64,000 nucleotides of DNA from Sternotherus odoratus. Taxonomy: Eukaryota; Chordata; Testudines; Kinosternidae. The notes beneath the pieces are model-generated. The model saw only the letters and a list, made by a program, of their open reading frames with translations. It made no database searches and had not been told where the DNA came from. The DNA lies in assembly GCA_032164245.1 (NCBI GenBank), contig JAVMKO010000005.1:41010133-41074132 (forward strand), read 5' to 3'. Shown one piece after another: positions 38,301-48,568 of this stretch (position 1 is its first letter; every line of letters starts with the position of its first letter). A program made the position numbers and the translations under genes.

Positions 38301-41300
38301 TATCCACCCAATTAAAGATACCCCACAAAGGCCCTGCCGCATTGATTATGCACTCAAAGCAGAGCACATCTCCTCACTGTGTGCCCCCCTATCCGGGAAT
38401 GGGGGAATAAAGCATTAAAGGGGCAATTGCTCCTGGAGGAGCCTGCGGGTTTCAAAGGCATGTGCTCAGGGGTTGATCGTACAAGGTGCAGAGGACGGCT
38501 TACTTGGCACTGAGTGACTCCTTTTGATGGGGAGGGCGGAGTGAGAATGCAGAGCACCTCATCTGTGCTATGTGGCCCCATGCAGGATCAGCCCCTCAGT
38601 GACTCCGAGTCTCAGATGGGGCCTCGTTTTTCCAACTTGGGTACCTAAGTTAGCCACCCATTACAACCCACGCATTGATGCCCAAACACTTGCACTTCCT
38701 GTACCTGCTGTTCTGAGTTCTGCTGCCCTAGCCCAGTGGCTCAACCTTTCCAGACGACTGTACCCCTTTCAGGAGTCTGATTTATCTTGCGTAACCCCAA
38801 GTTTTACCTCATGTAAAACGACTTGCTTACAAAATCAGACACAAAAATACAAGTGTCCCAGCACACTTCCTGAAAACTGCTACTTTCTCATTTTTCCCAT
38901 ATACCTATAAAATAAATCAACTGGAATATAAAAACTGTATTTACATTTCAGTGTATAGTATATAGAGCCATATTGTCTGCATGCCATTGTCTGCATGAAA
39001 TTTTCGTTTGTACTGTACTGACTGTAGTTTGAAATTTTCATTTGTACTGACTTTGCTAGTGCTTTTAACGTAGCCTGTTGTAAAACGAGGCAAATATCTA
39101 GATGAGTTGATCTACCCCAGCAGTTCTCAAACTGGGGAGTTGCGACCCCCCTGGGGGTCACGGGGCGATTCCAAGGGGGTCGCAAGCTCCCATTGCATTC
39201 AGCGGCATTTCAGTGGATGCTCCGAATGTGGGAGTGTGTCCACCAAAAAGCCACCGAGTGGAACTCTTCCGCTTTTGAGGCATTTTGGCGGACACACAGA
39301 CACGCTGCTTGTCCGTCGAAATGCCGCCAAAACCGGAAGAGTTCAATTCGGCGGCTTTTCGGCAGACATACCCCAGGAGCGGCAGCGGACGTGGCACAGT
39401 GAAAAGGGGTCTCAAACTAAAAATTTTTGAGAACCCCTGATCTACCCCTTGGAAGGACTTGTGTAACCCTCTGTGTTGAGAACCACTACCCTCGCCTATG
39501 TGCCCAGATTTAAGCATGGGGCACCTCCCATTCTGAGGGAAGAAAGCATCTACATGGTTGTGTGATCAGATGACCCAGGAGGGTCTGTCTTTACAAATAC
39601 AAACATGGAAATACAAGACACTGGTTACACTGACTTCATGGTGTCAAACCGATGTAACTCAGAGCAGACTCAGGACCCAGGATCCAGACCTCTATATAGC
39701 TCAGGCAGCCTCTCCTCCGAACTTCGCCTTAGGATGGGTTTATGTTTGCGGAGCAGTGCTTTCTGATTGCCTGGCACCACCACCTGGCAAAACGGTGCCT
39801 TGCTGCTTCAAACTGCACATACTGTGGATTGATATTGCTGGCACGACAGCAGCAAACCACAGGGCAAGGCCAGTGGGAGGAGGGAGGGAAACAGCAACAC
39901 AACTGGCTGGCCCAAATACTTGGTGTGCCAACACTCTAATGAATAATATAGCGTCTCCCATCCCAGCGTGCATCCGACTCTTCACACACAGCCGGCTGGA
40001 ACGCAGCCACCTCTTGCGTGGGAGGGCTCAAAGCAACAGCTGGTGGAGGAGGGAGATTCTAGAGCAAGGAATCAAACGTGGAGTTCTTGTGACAAGTTCC
40101 TCTGAGAGATCTGATTGGGAGATAAGTGTGTCTGCCCAGGGCCCAAGCTGCCGCCAACTCACAGCTGCTGCCAGACCAGGTACTGAAATGCTAACGCACG
40201 CAGTGAGCTGCCACCGGAGTGGGAATTGCAATGGGAACAGCTCTGACCCACTTTACACCTCTCCTCAACTTCTTTTGCAACAGGCAACCTGACCTACTTT
40301 GCCAGCCATGATTCTGGGTCTGTTTCCTGCATGCCTGAGGAAGGAAGACACCAGGCTAGAGAAGAGATAAAGGGAGGAAAGATGGGGCAGGAGAAGGGAG
40401 GGCAACAACTGACAGCAGCAACAGGGTCCCACAAGAACTCCCTCCCCACTCCTGGGATTCCAGATGTTACCTGAGATAAGCACAAGGAGGAGGTCATCCG
40501 CTGTCAGTCCCTCAGCTAGCTCCCGAATCATGCTGGCTGCCCTCAGGGCCTCTCTGTCTGGGAGGTTGCGCTTAGCTCCTTCAATGACCTGGATCCTGCT
40601 GCGAGGCTTCAGCAGCATCTCCCTGAGAGGATAGAAAGGGGATTGGGCCACTGATCCACAGCCCATCTGGCAGCCCCACTCCCAGAAGAGGAATTTGGAG
40701 GACAAGAGATGGCCCTGAGACTGAGATTTATCCAGGTTCCTTTGCTGATACTGGTCTCTCCCCAATGACAGGGCCGGGTACACTATGGAGGCAGCACATA
40801 CAGCCCCAAGGACAGATCTGAGGGCCCATGAAGAGGGATGGAGACCAGTCAAGGCTGATCTATGAGTCTTGCACCCACGGTCCAGGGTTAAAGTTGGGAC
40901 AGGTGGAGAGGATCCAAGAGGGATTCAGCAGTGACCCCAAGGGGAAAATTCCTGCAGGAGCCTGGGTCTTTGTGCTCGCCAGTCCCCCACCCTCCTCCGC
41001 ACCCTCCCACCGGAATATTTGGGCACTAGCAGTCTTACTCCATTCCCGCCTGCTGCAGACATGCCTGGATGCCATGGGGGATGCTGATAATCCCCTGAAT
41101 TAGGTGGTCCCCGAGAATCTCCTCTGCCGCAGCTGCCATTCCCAGCACAGCTTTCCCAAAGCCCACCAGATACAGGTTCCTCCTCACAGGGAAAGCCCGG
41201 TCCCTCACGACCAGCCGGGGGCATCCATCTGTTTTGAGCACCAGGGCCCTTCTCAGCATGGGAGCCGGCAGGACGACACCCACGGCGCTGCGGAAAAGGT

Positions 41301-41325
41301 GCAGCCCGTGCTCCCAGAGGGACAT
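34454..41325 (-). CDS. GLYCTK: D-glycerate kinase, four coding exons (gene span)
   Basis: This is a class II glycerate kinase. The family phosphorylates D-glycerate with ATP (2-phosphoglycerate is the usual class II product) in serine and fructose breakdown; the human gene is linked to D-glyceric aciduria. Joining 41325-41039, 40622-40471, 36974-36799 and 35356-34454 gives 1518 nt with TAA, a 505-residue protein. All junctions are GT-AG and phases agree (2, 1, 0). Visible motifs: VGFGKA near residues 54-59 with the conserved lysine at 58, LISGGGSALLPAP near 144-156, GGRNQELAL at 393-401 and GGTDGQDGPTEAAGA from 429 in the MOFRL domain, and GLTGTNVMD near 486-494. The N-terminal part is the DUF4147 domain. 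It is slightly shorter than the human protein I recall (about 523 residues) because the mitochondrial-type N-terminus is not seen. A possible acceptor (GCAG) ends one base before the ATG, so a further 5' exon is likely. No canonical AATAAA was found in the 1.4 kb past the stop. Confidence 0.95.
36317..36676. mobile_element. hAT in GLYCTK intron 3
   Basis: It starts CAGTGGTTCTCAACCTTTCC and ends GGTTGAGAACCAATC, flanked by ACCTGAAC and ATCTGAAC (7 of 8). It is the same family as 38734 and 46523. It lies about 120 bp from exon 3. Confidence 0.87.
36799..36974 (-). CDS. GLYCTK: GLYCTK coding exon 3
   Basis: This 176-nt exon completes the glycine-rich loop (GGGSALLPAPTPP) and encodes GATIQELNTIRKALS and KGGGLAQAAYPAQ, both strongly conserved in the family. 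The acceptor is tgatag|GAGG and the donor is CACAG|GTGAGT. The intron upstream of it is 3.5 kb and holds a hAT nested in a hAT. Confidence 0.95.
37555..37578 (+). repeat. (GA)n microsatellite in GLYCTK intron 2
   Basis: Twelve GA units in a row. Confidence 0.95.
38734..39488. mobile_element. hAT in GLYCTK intron 2, host of a nested hAT
   Basis: It starts CAGTGGCTCAACCTTTCCAG and ends GTTGAGAACCACTA. Octamers CCCTAGCC (38726-38733) and CCCTCGCC (39489-39496) match at 7 of 8. It is interrupted by the insertion at 39118. Confidence 0.87.
39118..39439. mobile_element. Younger hAT nested in the intron 2 hAT
   Basis: It starts CAGCAGTTCTCAAACTGGGG and ends TTTTTGAGAACCCCTG. The octamers ATCTACCC at 39110-39117 and 39440-39447 are identical. 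The interior is partly palindromic (CCGAGTGGAACTCTTCCG against CGGAAGAGTTCAATTCGG). Confidence 0.92.
40471..40622 (-). CDS. GLYCTK: GLYCTK coding exon 2
   Basis: This 152-nt exon encodes EMLLKPRSRIQVIEG through LADDLLLVLISG-type sequence (here GLTADDLLLVLISG). The acceptor is cctctcag|GGAG and the donor is CTCAG|GTAACA. The intron between exons 1 and 2 is 416 bp, with no repeat recognised in it. Confidence 0.94.
41039..41325 (-). CDS. GLYCTK: GLYCTK coding exon 1
   Basis: It encodes residues 1-95 and two bases of codon 96, beginning MSLWEHGLHLFRSAVG and including VGFGKAVLGMAAAAEE. The ATG at 41325 has A at -3 and corresponds to the shorter start of mammalian GLYCTK. The donor reads GGA|GTAAGA. 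Reading past it meets TAA at once, which confirms that an exon ends here. Confidence 0.93.
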
Positions 41326-42394
41326 ACTGCGCGGGTGAGATGCTTGGCCCCGACAGGCTGGGATCTTGCAGGATCTACGGATGTGGGGCTGGGACTAGAC
41401 AGCTGAGGTCATGTCCGGCCCACGCTGTCTCTTAGCAGTCGGTCAGCCAGGCATAACCAACCTGTAACAAAGGCAAGGAATGGTTAACTACTCAGCCAGC
41501 AAGAGGTGGGGCTTTCGCCTGGAAAGTGGCAAGCTAGCAAGCTGTGAACCCAATACAGGACACAACCTTACTCACGCAAAACTCCCATGGAAGCCAGTGA
41601 GTGTTTGCCTGGAGAAGGAGCTAAGGAAGAAGCTCTGGATTTGGCCCATAGTATGGAAATCGGACTTCCTAGCACAGATAAATCCACTATGCTATCCACA
41701 CCTAGTCTGACACAGCAGTTATATTTCCTTTATTTTCAGACTTCTGCCATTTGGGGGGTTCACAGTCAGACAACCTGACGGCTCCCACCTCCCCTTGTTC
41801 CCTACAACCCCTCAAGCCCCTGCCAGGCTAACTTCAGGTTCATTGTAGATTTCACAGACTGCCCATTACTTTGACTCATTCATTTCTCAATGACTTCCCA
41901 ACATTTACAGGCTGTTCTCTACCCTCCAGGGGAAGATTCAAATGGACCATAGCCCAGCTTTTAGCTAGGGTGAAGCACCTCATCACTGTGGTACCCCAAA
42001 GCTCATCTTAGATCATTCACTGTTAGTTACTCATTACCCTCTCACATTGTCTGATGGAGCCTATGGTAAAATAAAAGGTCCAGCATCTCTGTGGCTGTTT
42101 GAACTCCTTGATGATGGTTATGTCAGAAGATGCCAGTCATGGGGGTTTTCATAACAAAAAGCAAGTCAGCTGAAGATGGAAAAATGCTCCAATTTCTTGG
42201 CTTTATTACCAGCTCGTCATTCTTTAAAATCAGGTTCAGACACCAAACAGGCTTATATGCTTACAGAGCCAAATACTGTGCTCCTCCTCCAGGCATAACT
42301 CCTGGCCAGTTCAGTTATAGATGGTAGGCTTTGGCCTACTGTAAACATTTGGGTCACACTCAATAACAGTCAAGTTGGGAGGGAGACTCCATCT

Positions 42395-42690
42395 CATCAG
42401 CACAATAACTTGTATGCTTGACTAGAGCAGATCTCCCAGACAGCCAGTCTTGATCTGAAGACATCAAGAGAGGGAGAATCCCACCACTTCCCTTGGTAGC
42501 TTGTTAACTCACTATTACAAATGTGTGCCTAATTTTTAATATGAATTTTTGTGGCTTCAGCTTCCTACCAGTTCTGTTCTTGTGCCTTTCTTTACTAGAT
42601 TAAAGAGCTCTTTAGTACCTGGTATTTTCTCCCTGGAAAGGTACTTCGACACCTCTGATAAACTAAACAGACTGATCTACTTAAATTGGC
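42395..42690. mobile_element. CR1-like non-LTR fragment
   Basis: CAAGAGAGGGAGAATCCCAC, CTTGGTAGCTTGTTAAC, CTAGATTAAAGAGCTC and GATAAACTAAACAGACTGAT are features of reptile/bird CR1 3' regions as I recall them. It is old and has no open frame. Confidence 0.6.
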
Positions 42691-42693
42691 TTT

Positions 42694-43316
42694 TGTAGGC
42701 CTTGCTGAAGCCTGAAGCGTAACTAGCCGTGTCAACCAAAGGCTGTAAACCAAAGCAGACCTGGTTAGTAAGACACTAGGTATTGGCTGACCAAGTAAAC
42801 ACATTCCAGACCGGAGAGGATGGTACAAGAACACTCAGAATTCTCAAGTACCTACATAAACCAATTCCTAAGAGATTTTGCAGGCACACACCGAAACCCT
42901 CATAAGATAAGGTGGGGATGACCGGATAAAAGAGGAGGAGGTTTTGTTCGAATTAGCAGGTACAAGGTGTAGGGGTGGTAATTAACATCATCTGGAGTGA
43001 TGTTTGTTTGCATAGAGGTATAAAAGGAGAAGTTATAGGAGGAACAGCTTTATGCTGGCTGAGGGGACAGGATCCTGGTGTCCTGACAGAGCCTTTACTT
43101 TGTCACAGGCATACATGAATCAGTGTCCCTGTGACCCATTAGACAGGGCATAAATACTAGGCTCTGCTGACAATAAACCTGGCCAAGTGCCTTCTCCAGC
43201 AAACCGAGTGTGTGGTCTTTCTTTGAAAATATCAAGGTTTGCTGAATGAACACGCTGCGCGGTCTGCTAGCACAGCTGACATCGGAGCTCCAAGAGCAGC
43301 ACTGAGCAGGCATAAC
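42694..43316 (+). mobile_element. Probable LTR remnant with TATA box and poly(A) signal
   Basis: GGTATAAAAGGAGAAG near 43017 is a clear TATA box, followed about 150 bp later by GACAATAAACCTGG. The stretch ends near GGCATAACA. Limits are approximate, since no target duplication was found. The left side abuts a CR1-like fragment. Confidence 0.5.
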
Positions 43317-43404
43317 AACTCTCCACAACTGTGTGCATCTGACAAACATCACTACACTGAGGTACTTAGAGAATACTGTACCCTGTTTCACACATAACCT
43401 ATCT

Positions 43405-43625
43405 AGATATTTATATGCCACCCCACATCTCCACAGCAGCTATGCACTTCACAGTCATTAATGTAACCTCATAACATCCCCGTGAGGCAGGGAAGTGCTA
43501 TTATCTCCATTTTACACATGGGAAACTGAGGTATGGAGTAGCTAAGTGACTTGCCCAGGGTCACAAATGGAGTCTGTGGCAAAGCTGGGAAATAAGCCCA
43601 GTTCTGCTGGGTGCAAGCGCTCTGG
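43405..43625. mobile_element. MIR-like SINE
   Basis: CCCCGTGAGGCAGGGAAGTG, CCATTTTACACATGGGAAAC, TGAGGTATGGAGTAGC and AGTGACTTGCCCAGGGTCAC are the MIR core and 3' part. It is among the best preserved copies here. Confidence 0.8.
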
Positions 43626-44804
43626 GGCTTTCACTGCACTGTGGCAGTGGTCACGTGGCAAGCTGCTGCGCAGCACGTTCGTGCGCTGTAGAGTCACGCC
43701 GTAGCTTGCCACGGATGTAACGTGGTGTGTGAACAAGAGCGCAGAAATAACAATGAGCCACTACACCAGGACTGTAACAGGCAGCGTTCTTCCAGAGAGC
43801 ATCAGCCTGAATACACTCAGGGGCAGATCCCACACAGGAAATGGCCACCTTATTTTGTGAGATGGTCTCTATTTAGGGGGGGGGGGGAGAAGACTGAACA
43901 TTTGATCCCCCAACACAATAAAAAGTGGGGCCTGAGCAGCTGGAGGGAGAATTCACGAGCAGCCCAGATAAACAAAACCAGAAAACCCAGCCATGTCTCT
44001 GGCCAAGTTCCCTTCATGCGGTTTAGCAATCAGTAAACCCCAAACAATGGACGCATGGCAGCTCTTCTATCTCAAGCAGGCCGTGTTCTGGGTTCCAGCT
44101 GGCGAGACTCTTGTCTCTGCCTTTCGAGAGAGTAGCTCAGCCTTTTGAGGACCTGAGTCCAGCCAGGCTTAGCGACGCTTGGCTGCCTCGACACAGGGGG
44201 CCTCTCCCTGCTGGGAATTCACCCAGGAAAATCACGTCACTGTCTGATTCAGAGCTGGGCCGTCACTGGGACGAGAGGTGGCAAGGCTGAGGTACCCTGC
44301 TGGAGGCACCAAATGACTTGTACAGCCGGTCACAGGGGATGAGGGGTTAGAATTACCTTCCAGTTGCGTCTTCCTCCAGAGCATGTACATGTGAATGCTC
44401 TTCCAGAAGAGCTCAAGAGTCCAGAGGTCTCGTTATCGAAACACTCCCACAAGATAGCAAGGGTTTAATAATTAAGAGAGTGAGGCCACCTCTGAGCTCA
44501 GATCAGTGCAGTGCCTCTTTCTGCCACCGAGGAGCTCAAACTCAGAGCCCCCATTAAGAGCCTCCAAATCCACAGTCAAAGCAACCTGTCTGTGCATGCT
44601 GATCGAACCCTGCGGTGAAACAGGGGCTTGAGAGAAACAATAAGGATTTGCTCAGTGCTGAGGGCAACAGCATTTCAAAGTGAAATAACAGGGGTAGAGG
44701 GAAGAGGGTCTAAAGGAGCTCGCTTGGTGGGTCACCCGGGAGGATAAGAATGCAATAGGAGCTTGCTTCCCCCTTTCCTTCCCTCCCACCCTGTTAGTCT
44801 CTAA

Positions 44805-45110
44805 GGGCTTGTCTTCACTTGAGCCGGCAGGGATCGATCTTTTGGTGATCGATTTATCGCGTCTCGTTAAGACACAGCCGGCAGCCCCCCTGCGGCGGGG
44901 ACGGGGGACCGGCGCGCAGCCGGCAGCCCCCCTGCGGCGGGGACAGGGGACCGGGGCGCAGCCGGCAGCCCGCCCGCGGTGGGGACTGGGGGCCGGGGCG
45001 TCTGCGCGATTTTTGGGTTTTTTTGGTGGGTGTTTTTTGTTTTTTTTTTTGTAATTTGGCGGCTTTACGACGGAGGGGTCGCGCCGCGCCGAAAACTAGA
45101 CAACGGTCCC
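44805..45110. mobile_element. MITE fragment with a 42-bp triplicate
   Basis: The left end GGGCTTGTCTTCACTTGAGC belongs to the same family as 56735. The right terminus is not clear. It contains the tandem triplicate at 44875-45000 and a T-rich stretch at 45010-45050. Confidence 0.6.
44875..45000 (+). repeat. Three tandem 42-bp GC-rich units
   Basis: Each unit starts CAGCCGGCAGCCC and ends GGGGACCGGGGCG or similar, at 44875, 44917 and 44959. The first two differ at two positions; the third is more diverged. Confidence 0.92.
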
Positions 45111-45570
45111 TGCTGGCCTTAAAAATCTACCTACTTATATTGCTCAAATCACCACAACATCTGAGCACCTCACATCTTTAGTGTATTTCTTCCGACAATG
45201 CTCCTGGGAAGTGCAACTATTCCCATTTTACAGACGGAGGATTGAGGCCTAGAAGGAGGGATGCAGGAGGGTACTTAGGTGCCATGATGCTCGGCGTTGC
45301 AACACTTAACTTTTAGGTGCTTAGAAAACTCAGGAAAACAAAAAACAAGTCAGGTGCCCAGGCTCCCTAAGAGACGAACAAGGAGAGAGAAGCACCTCAG
45401 AATGCGAGTCACAAAAGCCGGCATGCCAGCTGGGAAGCTGCCTAAGCCAGATACCGACAGCAAGGTGCGCACTAAGCCCCGCCCTATCTTGGTCTTACAG
45501 ATAAGGGCCTAGGGGTGGCAGCTGCTAGTGGTGGTGGAGGAACTGTTGCTGCCCATTTTATAACTTTGGG

Positions 45571-45710
45571 CCCATGGTAAGAGCGCTCATCTGGGGTGGG
45601 GAGACCCAGGCTCAATTCCCCTCTCTCTGTCACAAAAGAGGCAAGGATTTGAACAAAGGTCTCACACATCTCAGGGGAGTGCACTAATCACTGAGCTGTG
45701 GATCCCTCAG
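45571..45710. mobile_element. tRNA-derived SINE
   Basis: CATGGTAAGAGCGCTCATCT and CCAGGCTCAATTCCCCTC form a box A/box B pair. It continues AGGATTTGAACAAAGGTCTC and AATCACTGAGCTGTGGATCC. Confidence 0.5.
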
Positions 45711-46721
45711 GTTCCCTTGTTCGTGCTGTCTCGCTGTGGATAAATAATGGAAGAATAGTTGGATAAAGAGGACATGACCCAACGTTGCCCCGACCACTGG
45801 GCTAAGAGGGTCATTCCCACACTCGCTCTCTCCAGCCCAATGGCAGGCAGGGAGCCTCCCTTAGCCCCGCTGCACCACAGGGCTGGCAATCCAGTAGGAA
45901 GGACTGAAAGCCCTGATCCGGCCCATGGGCCATAGTTTGCCCTCCCCTGCCTAGCAGAACATTTGGTTTGGGGTGCATCCTTCCAGAAAGTTGTCCAAGA
46001 GTCTACATTAAACTTTGGAGGAAAACAATCGTGATGACTGCTTGTTCTTAGTGAAGATTGAAGGATTGCGAGGGGTTTAGATTAATCCCCTTTAAATGAA
46101 AACTTCCTGAGCTTCCCTTAATGAATGATGTCCCCAATCTGCATATTAATTTGCATAAGTTAACATTATAAAATCTAGCCCTCACTCTTCATAAAGCTCC
46201 TCAATCTGCAGCTGCCCAGCAGCTTCAAGTTCCACAATTAACTCTCTCAACACAAGACACCAAAAACTTCAGCTCCCAACTTCCATCTTCCAGGGAAGTG
46301 ACTTGGAGATGATAAACTACAGGCAAAAGACGGTTTCTCATTAACTTAGGTAACAACTAGCAACTGGAATCAAACCAAACTCTGCAAGCAAAGAGCCAGA
46401 TTCAGGTGGATGGGTCCAGCAGTCAGGTATCAGGGTGAGGAGCGTAATCTAAGGGCAGGTCTACACTTAAAACACATTGATGCAGCCACATTGCGGTAGC
46501 ATTTAATGAAAACGCTCTAAGCCAGGGCTCCTCAACCCGGGTTACACGTACCTCTGGGGTTATGCAGATGTCTTCCGGGGGTACGTCAACTCATCTAGAT
46601 ATTTGCCTAGTTTTACAACAGGCTACATAAAAAGCCCTAGCAAAGTCAGTACAAACTAAAATTTCATGGATACAATGACTTGTTTATATTGTTCTATATA
46701 CTATACACTGAATTGTAAGTA

Positions 46722-47896
46722 CAGTAAACCCTCGATTTTGCGGACCTCGATTTAAGGGACAAAATTTCCGGTCCGTATGTCATATGTGAAAATTAACACC
46801 CTGTTAATTTAAAAATGCTTTTAACCAAGATTTGCTTATAATTTAATTAACAGGTTATTTTTTGTTATTAATTCACTCTTACAGTAGACTCCCGATTATC
46901 CGGGCGCGGGTTAACTGGGATGTCTAAACGGGTCGGTAGGGGAAGCCCCAAAGCAGCGGCGGGCTCAGCCTTAGCCTGCCGCTGCTTTGGGGCTTCTCCC
47001 ACTGGCCCCTTACGTGCTGGGGTCTCAGCCTGCTTCCAGCCTGGGTGTAGGAAACTCAGGCTGTCAGCGGGCTGAGACCTGGGCTGGCAGGAGCCTGGGG
47101 GAAAACCCAAAGCGGCAGCAGGTTGAGTGCTGAGCCCGCCGCCGCTTTGGGCTCTCTCCCCAGGCTCCTGCCACCTGCCCCACTCAGCTCCCGCTGACAG
47201 CCTGGGTGCAGGGAACCCAGGCTGACAGCGGGAGCAGACTGGGGCAGGAGGCAGGACCCCGGCTGGCAAGGGGCTAGCGGGGGGAAACCCCAAAGTGGCG
47301 GCGGGTTGAGCGCTCAGCCTGCCGCTGCTTTGGGGTTTCCCCCGCTGGCCCCTTGCCAGCTGGGGTCTCAGCCTGCAGTCAGTCTGGGTGTAGGAAGCCC
47401 AGGCTGGCAGCGGGAGCTGAGTGGGGCAGGTGGCAGGAGCCTGGGGAGAGAGCCCAAAGCGGCGGCGGGCTCAGAACTCAGCCCGCTGCCAGCCTGGGTT
47501 TCCTACACCCAGGCTGGAAGCAGGCTAAGACTCCAGCTCATAAGGGGCCAGTGGGAGAAGCCCCAAAGCAGCGGCAGGCTAAGGCTGAGCCCGCCGCCGC
47601 TTTGGGGCTTCCCCTACCGACCCGTTTAGACATCCCGGTTAATCCGCAGCCCGGTTAACCTGTGCCCAGATAATTGGGAGTCTACTGTATAGAAAACGTT
47701 TCTGTGAAATTAAATTTTCATACATACTTAATTTTAATTACACAAACGTGTCTACATAAATAAAAACAGGTAAACTAACTAATTTGTCAATTTTTTAACA
47801 TACGTATTTGAAAAATCTACTTTATTATATAACGGACTTTCGGCTTTAATGGACACCCCCTCACCCGAATTAGTCCGTTATATCGAGGTTTTACTG
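46722..47896. mobile_element. Tigger-like mariner element, third layer of the nest
   Basis: Ends are CAGTAAACCCTCGATTTTGC and ATATCGAGGTTTTACTG, flanked by TA on each side. Comparison with the uninterrupted hAT copy near 38930 shows the TA target in the sequence TGTAAATACAG. Internal AT-rich sequence near both ends resembles TcMar-Tigger non-autonomous elements. Confidence 0.87.
46882..47687. mobile_element. Palindromic Tigger-like foldback element, innermost layer
   Basis: Ends are CAGTAGACTCCCGATTATCC and AATTGGGAGTCTACTG with flanking TA. The two halves are near reverse complements about a centre at GAGCGCTC (47308-47315). For example, GGAAGCCCCAAAGCAGCGG on the left is mirrored by CCGCCGCTTTGGGGCTTCC on the right. 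The left arm has one extra block of about 50 bp. Arms carry internal repeats (CCCAAAGCGGCGGCGGG). GC content is high and no coding potential was recognised. Confidence 0.88.
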
Positions 47897-48568
47897 TATA
47901 ATATTTATATTCCAGTTGATTTATTTTATAATTATATGGAAAATTTAAAAGTCAGCAATTGTTCAGCAACAGCATGCTGTGACACTTTTGTATTTTTATG
48001 TCTGATTTCATAAGCAAGTAGTTTTTAAGTGAGGTGAAACTTGGGGGTACACAAATGAGACTCCTGAAAGGGGTACAGTAGTCTGGAAAGGTTGCGAGCC
48101 CTTGCCCTAAACTGATGAGAGGGAGTGTCTCCCGTCAATGTAGTTAATCCCTCTACACGAATAATGCACACCCCTGACTGACGTAGTCATACCAAAGTAA
48201 TTTGATAGTGTAGACCAGGGCTAAGTATTAGATAGCTAGGTAGACAGACAGTAATCTGAGTCTAAGGGAGTGTGAACTGGTGTAATTTACATGCTAGGAG
48301 ACTGGACAACGGTGTAAGAATGCATAAATTAAAGTATGGGTGGTCAATTTTAATTTAGAACTTCCTACACACTCTTGCTACTCTCCTTTTTTCTTTGGTG
48401 CATAAAATACACTATCACACACCCTCCTCCCACTGAAGTCATGGATCTTCACTGTACATTTCCTCCTTTCCCAGAACTACCATGGGTGTTCGGACATAGA
48501 TTTCAGCAGGACAAGGAAGTATCTCAAGTGTGATCTACACTGCAGAGTTAGGTTGACCTAATTATGTC

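Larger units (their letters stand above)
46523..48104. mobile_element. hAT element, second layer of the nest
   Basis: It belongs to the same family as 36317-36676 and 38734-39488, in inverse orientation. Shared sequences include ATCTAGATATTTGCC, CAACAGGCTACATAAAA and, at the far end, GTAGTCTGGAAAGGTTG. Flanking octamers CTCTAAGC and CCCTAAAC match at 6 of 8 positions. It is split at a TA by the Tigger-like element at 46722. Confidence 0.82.
46453..48221. mobile_element. Harbinger-like MITE, outer layer of a four-level nest
   Basis: Its ends are GGGCAGGTCTACACT at 46453 and AGTGTAGACCAGGGCT near 48206-48221, forming inverted repeats. TAA flanks both sides (46450-46452 and 48222-48224), a target duplication typical of PIF/Harbinger elements. 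Its own sequence is only about 190 bp. The rest is the hAT inserted at 46523. Confidence 0.8.

Noticed and set aside
46900..47640. Apparent CpG-rich gene-like frames on both strands
   Set aside because: They mirror each other because the sequence is palindromic; they belong to the foldback element.
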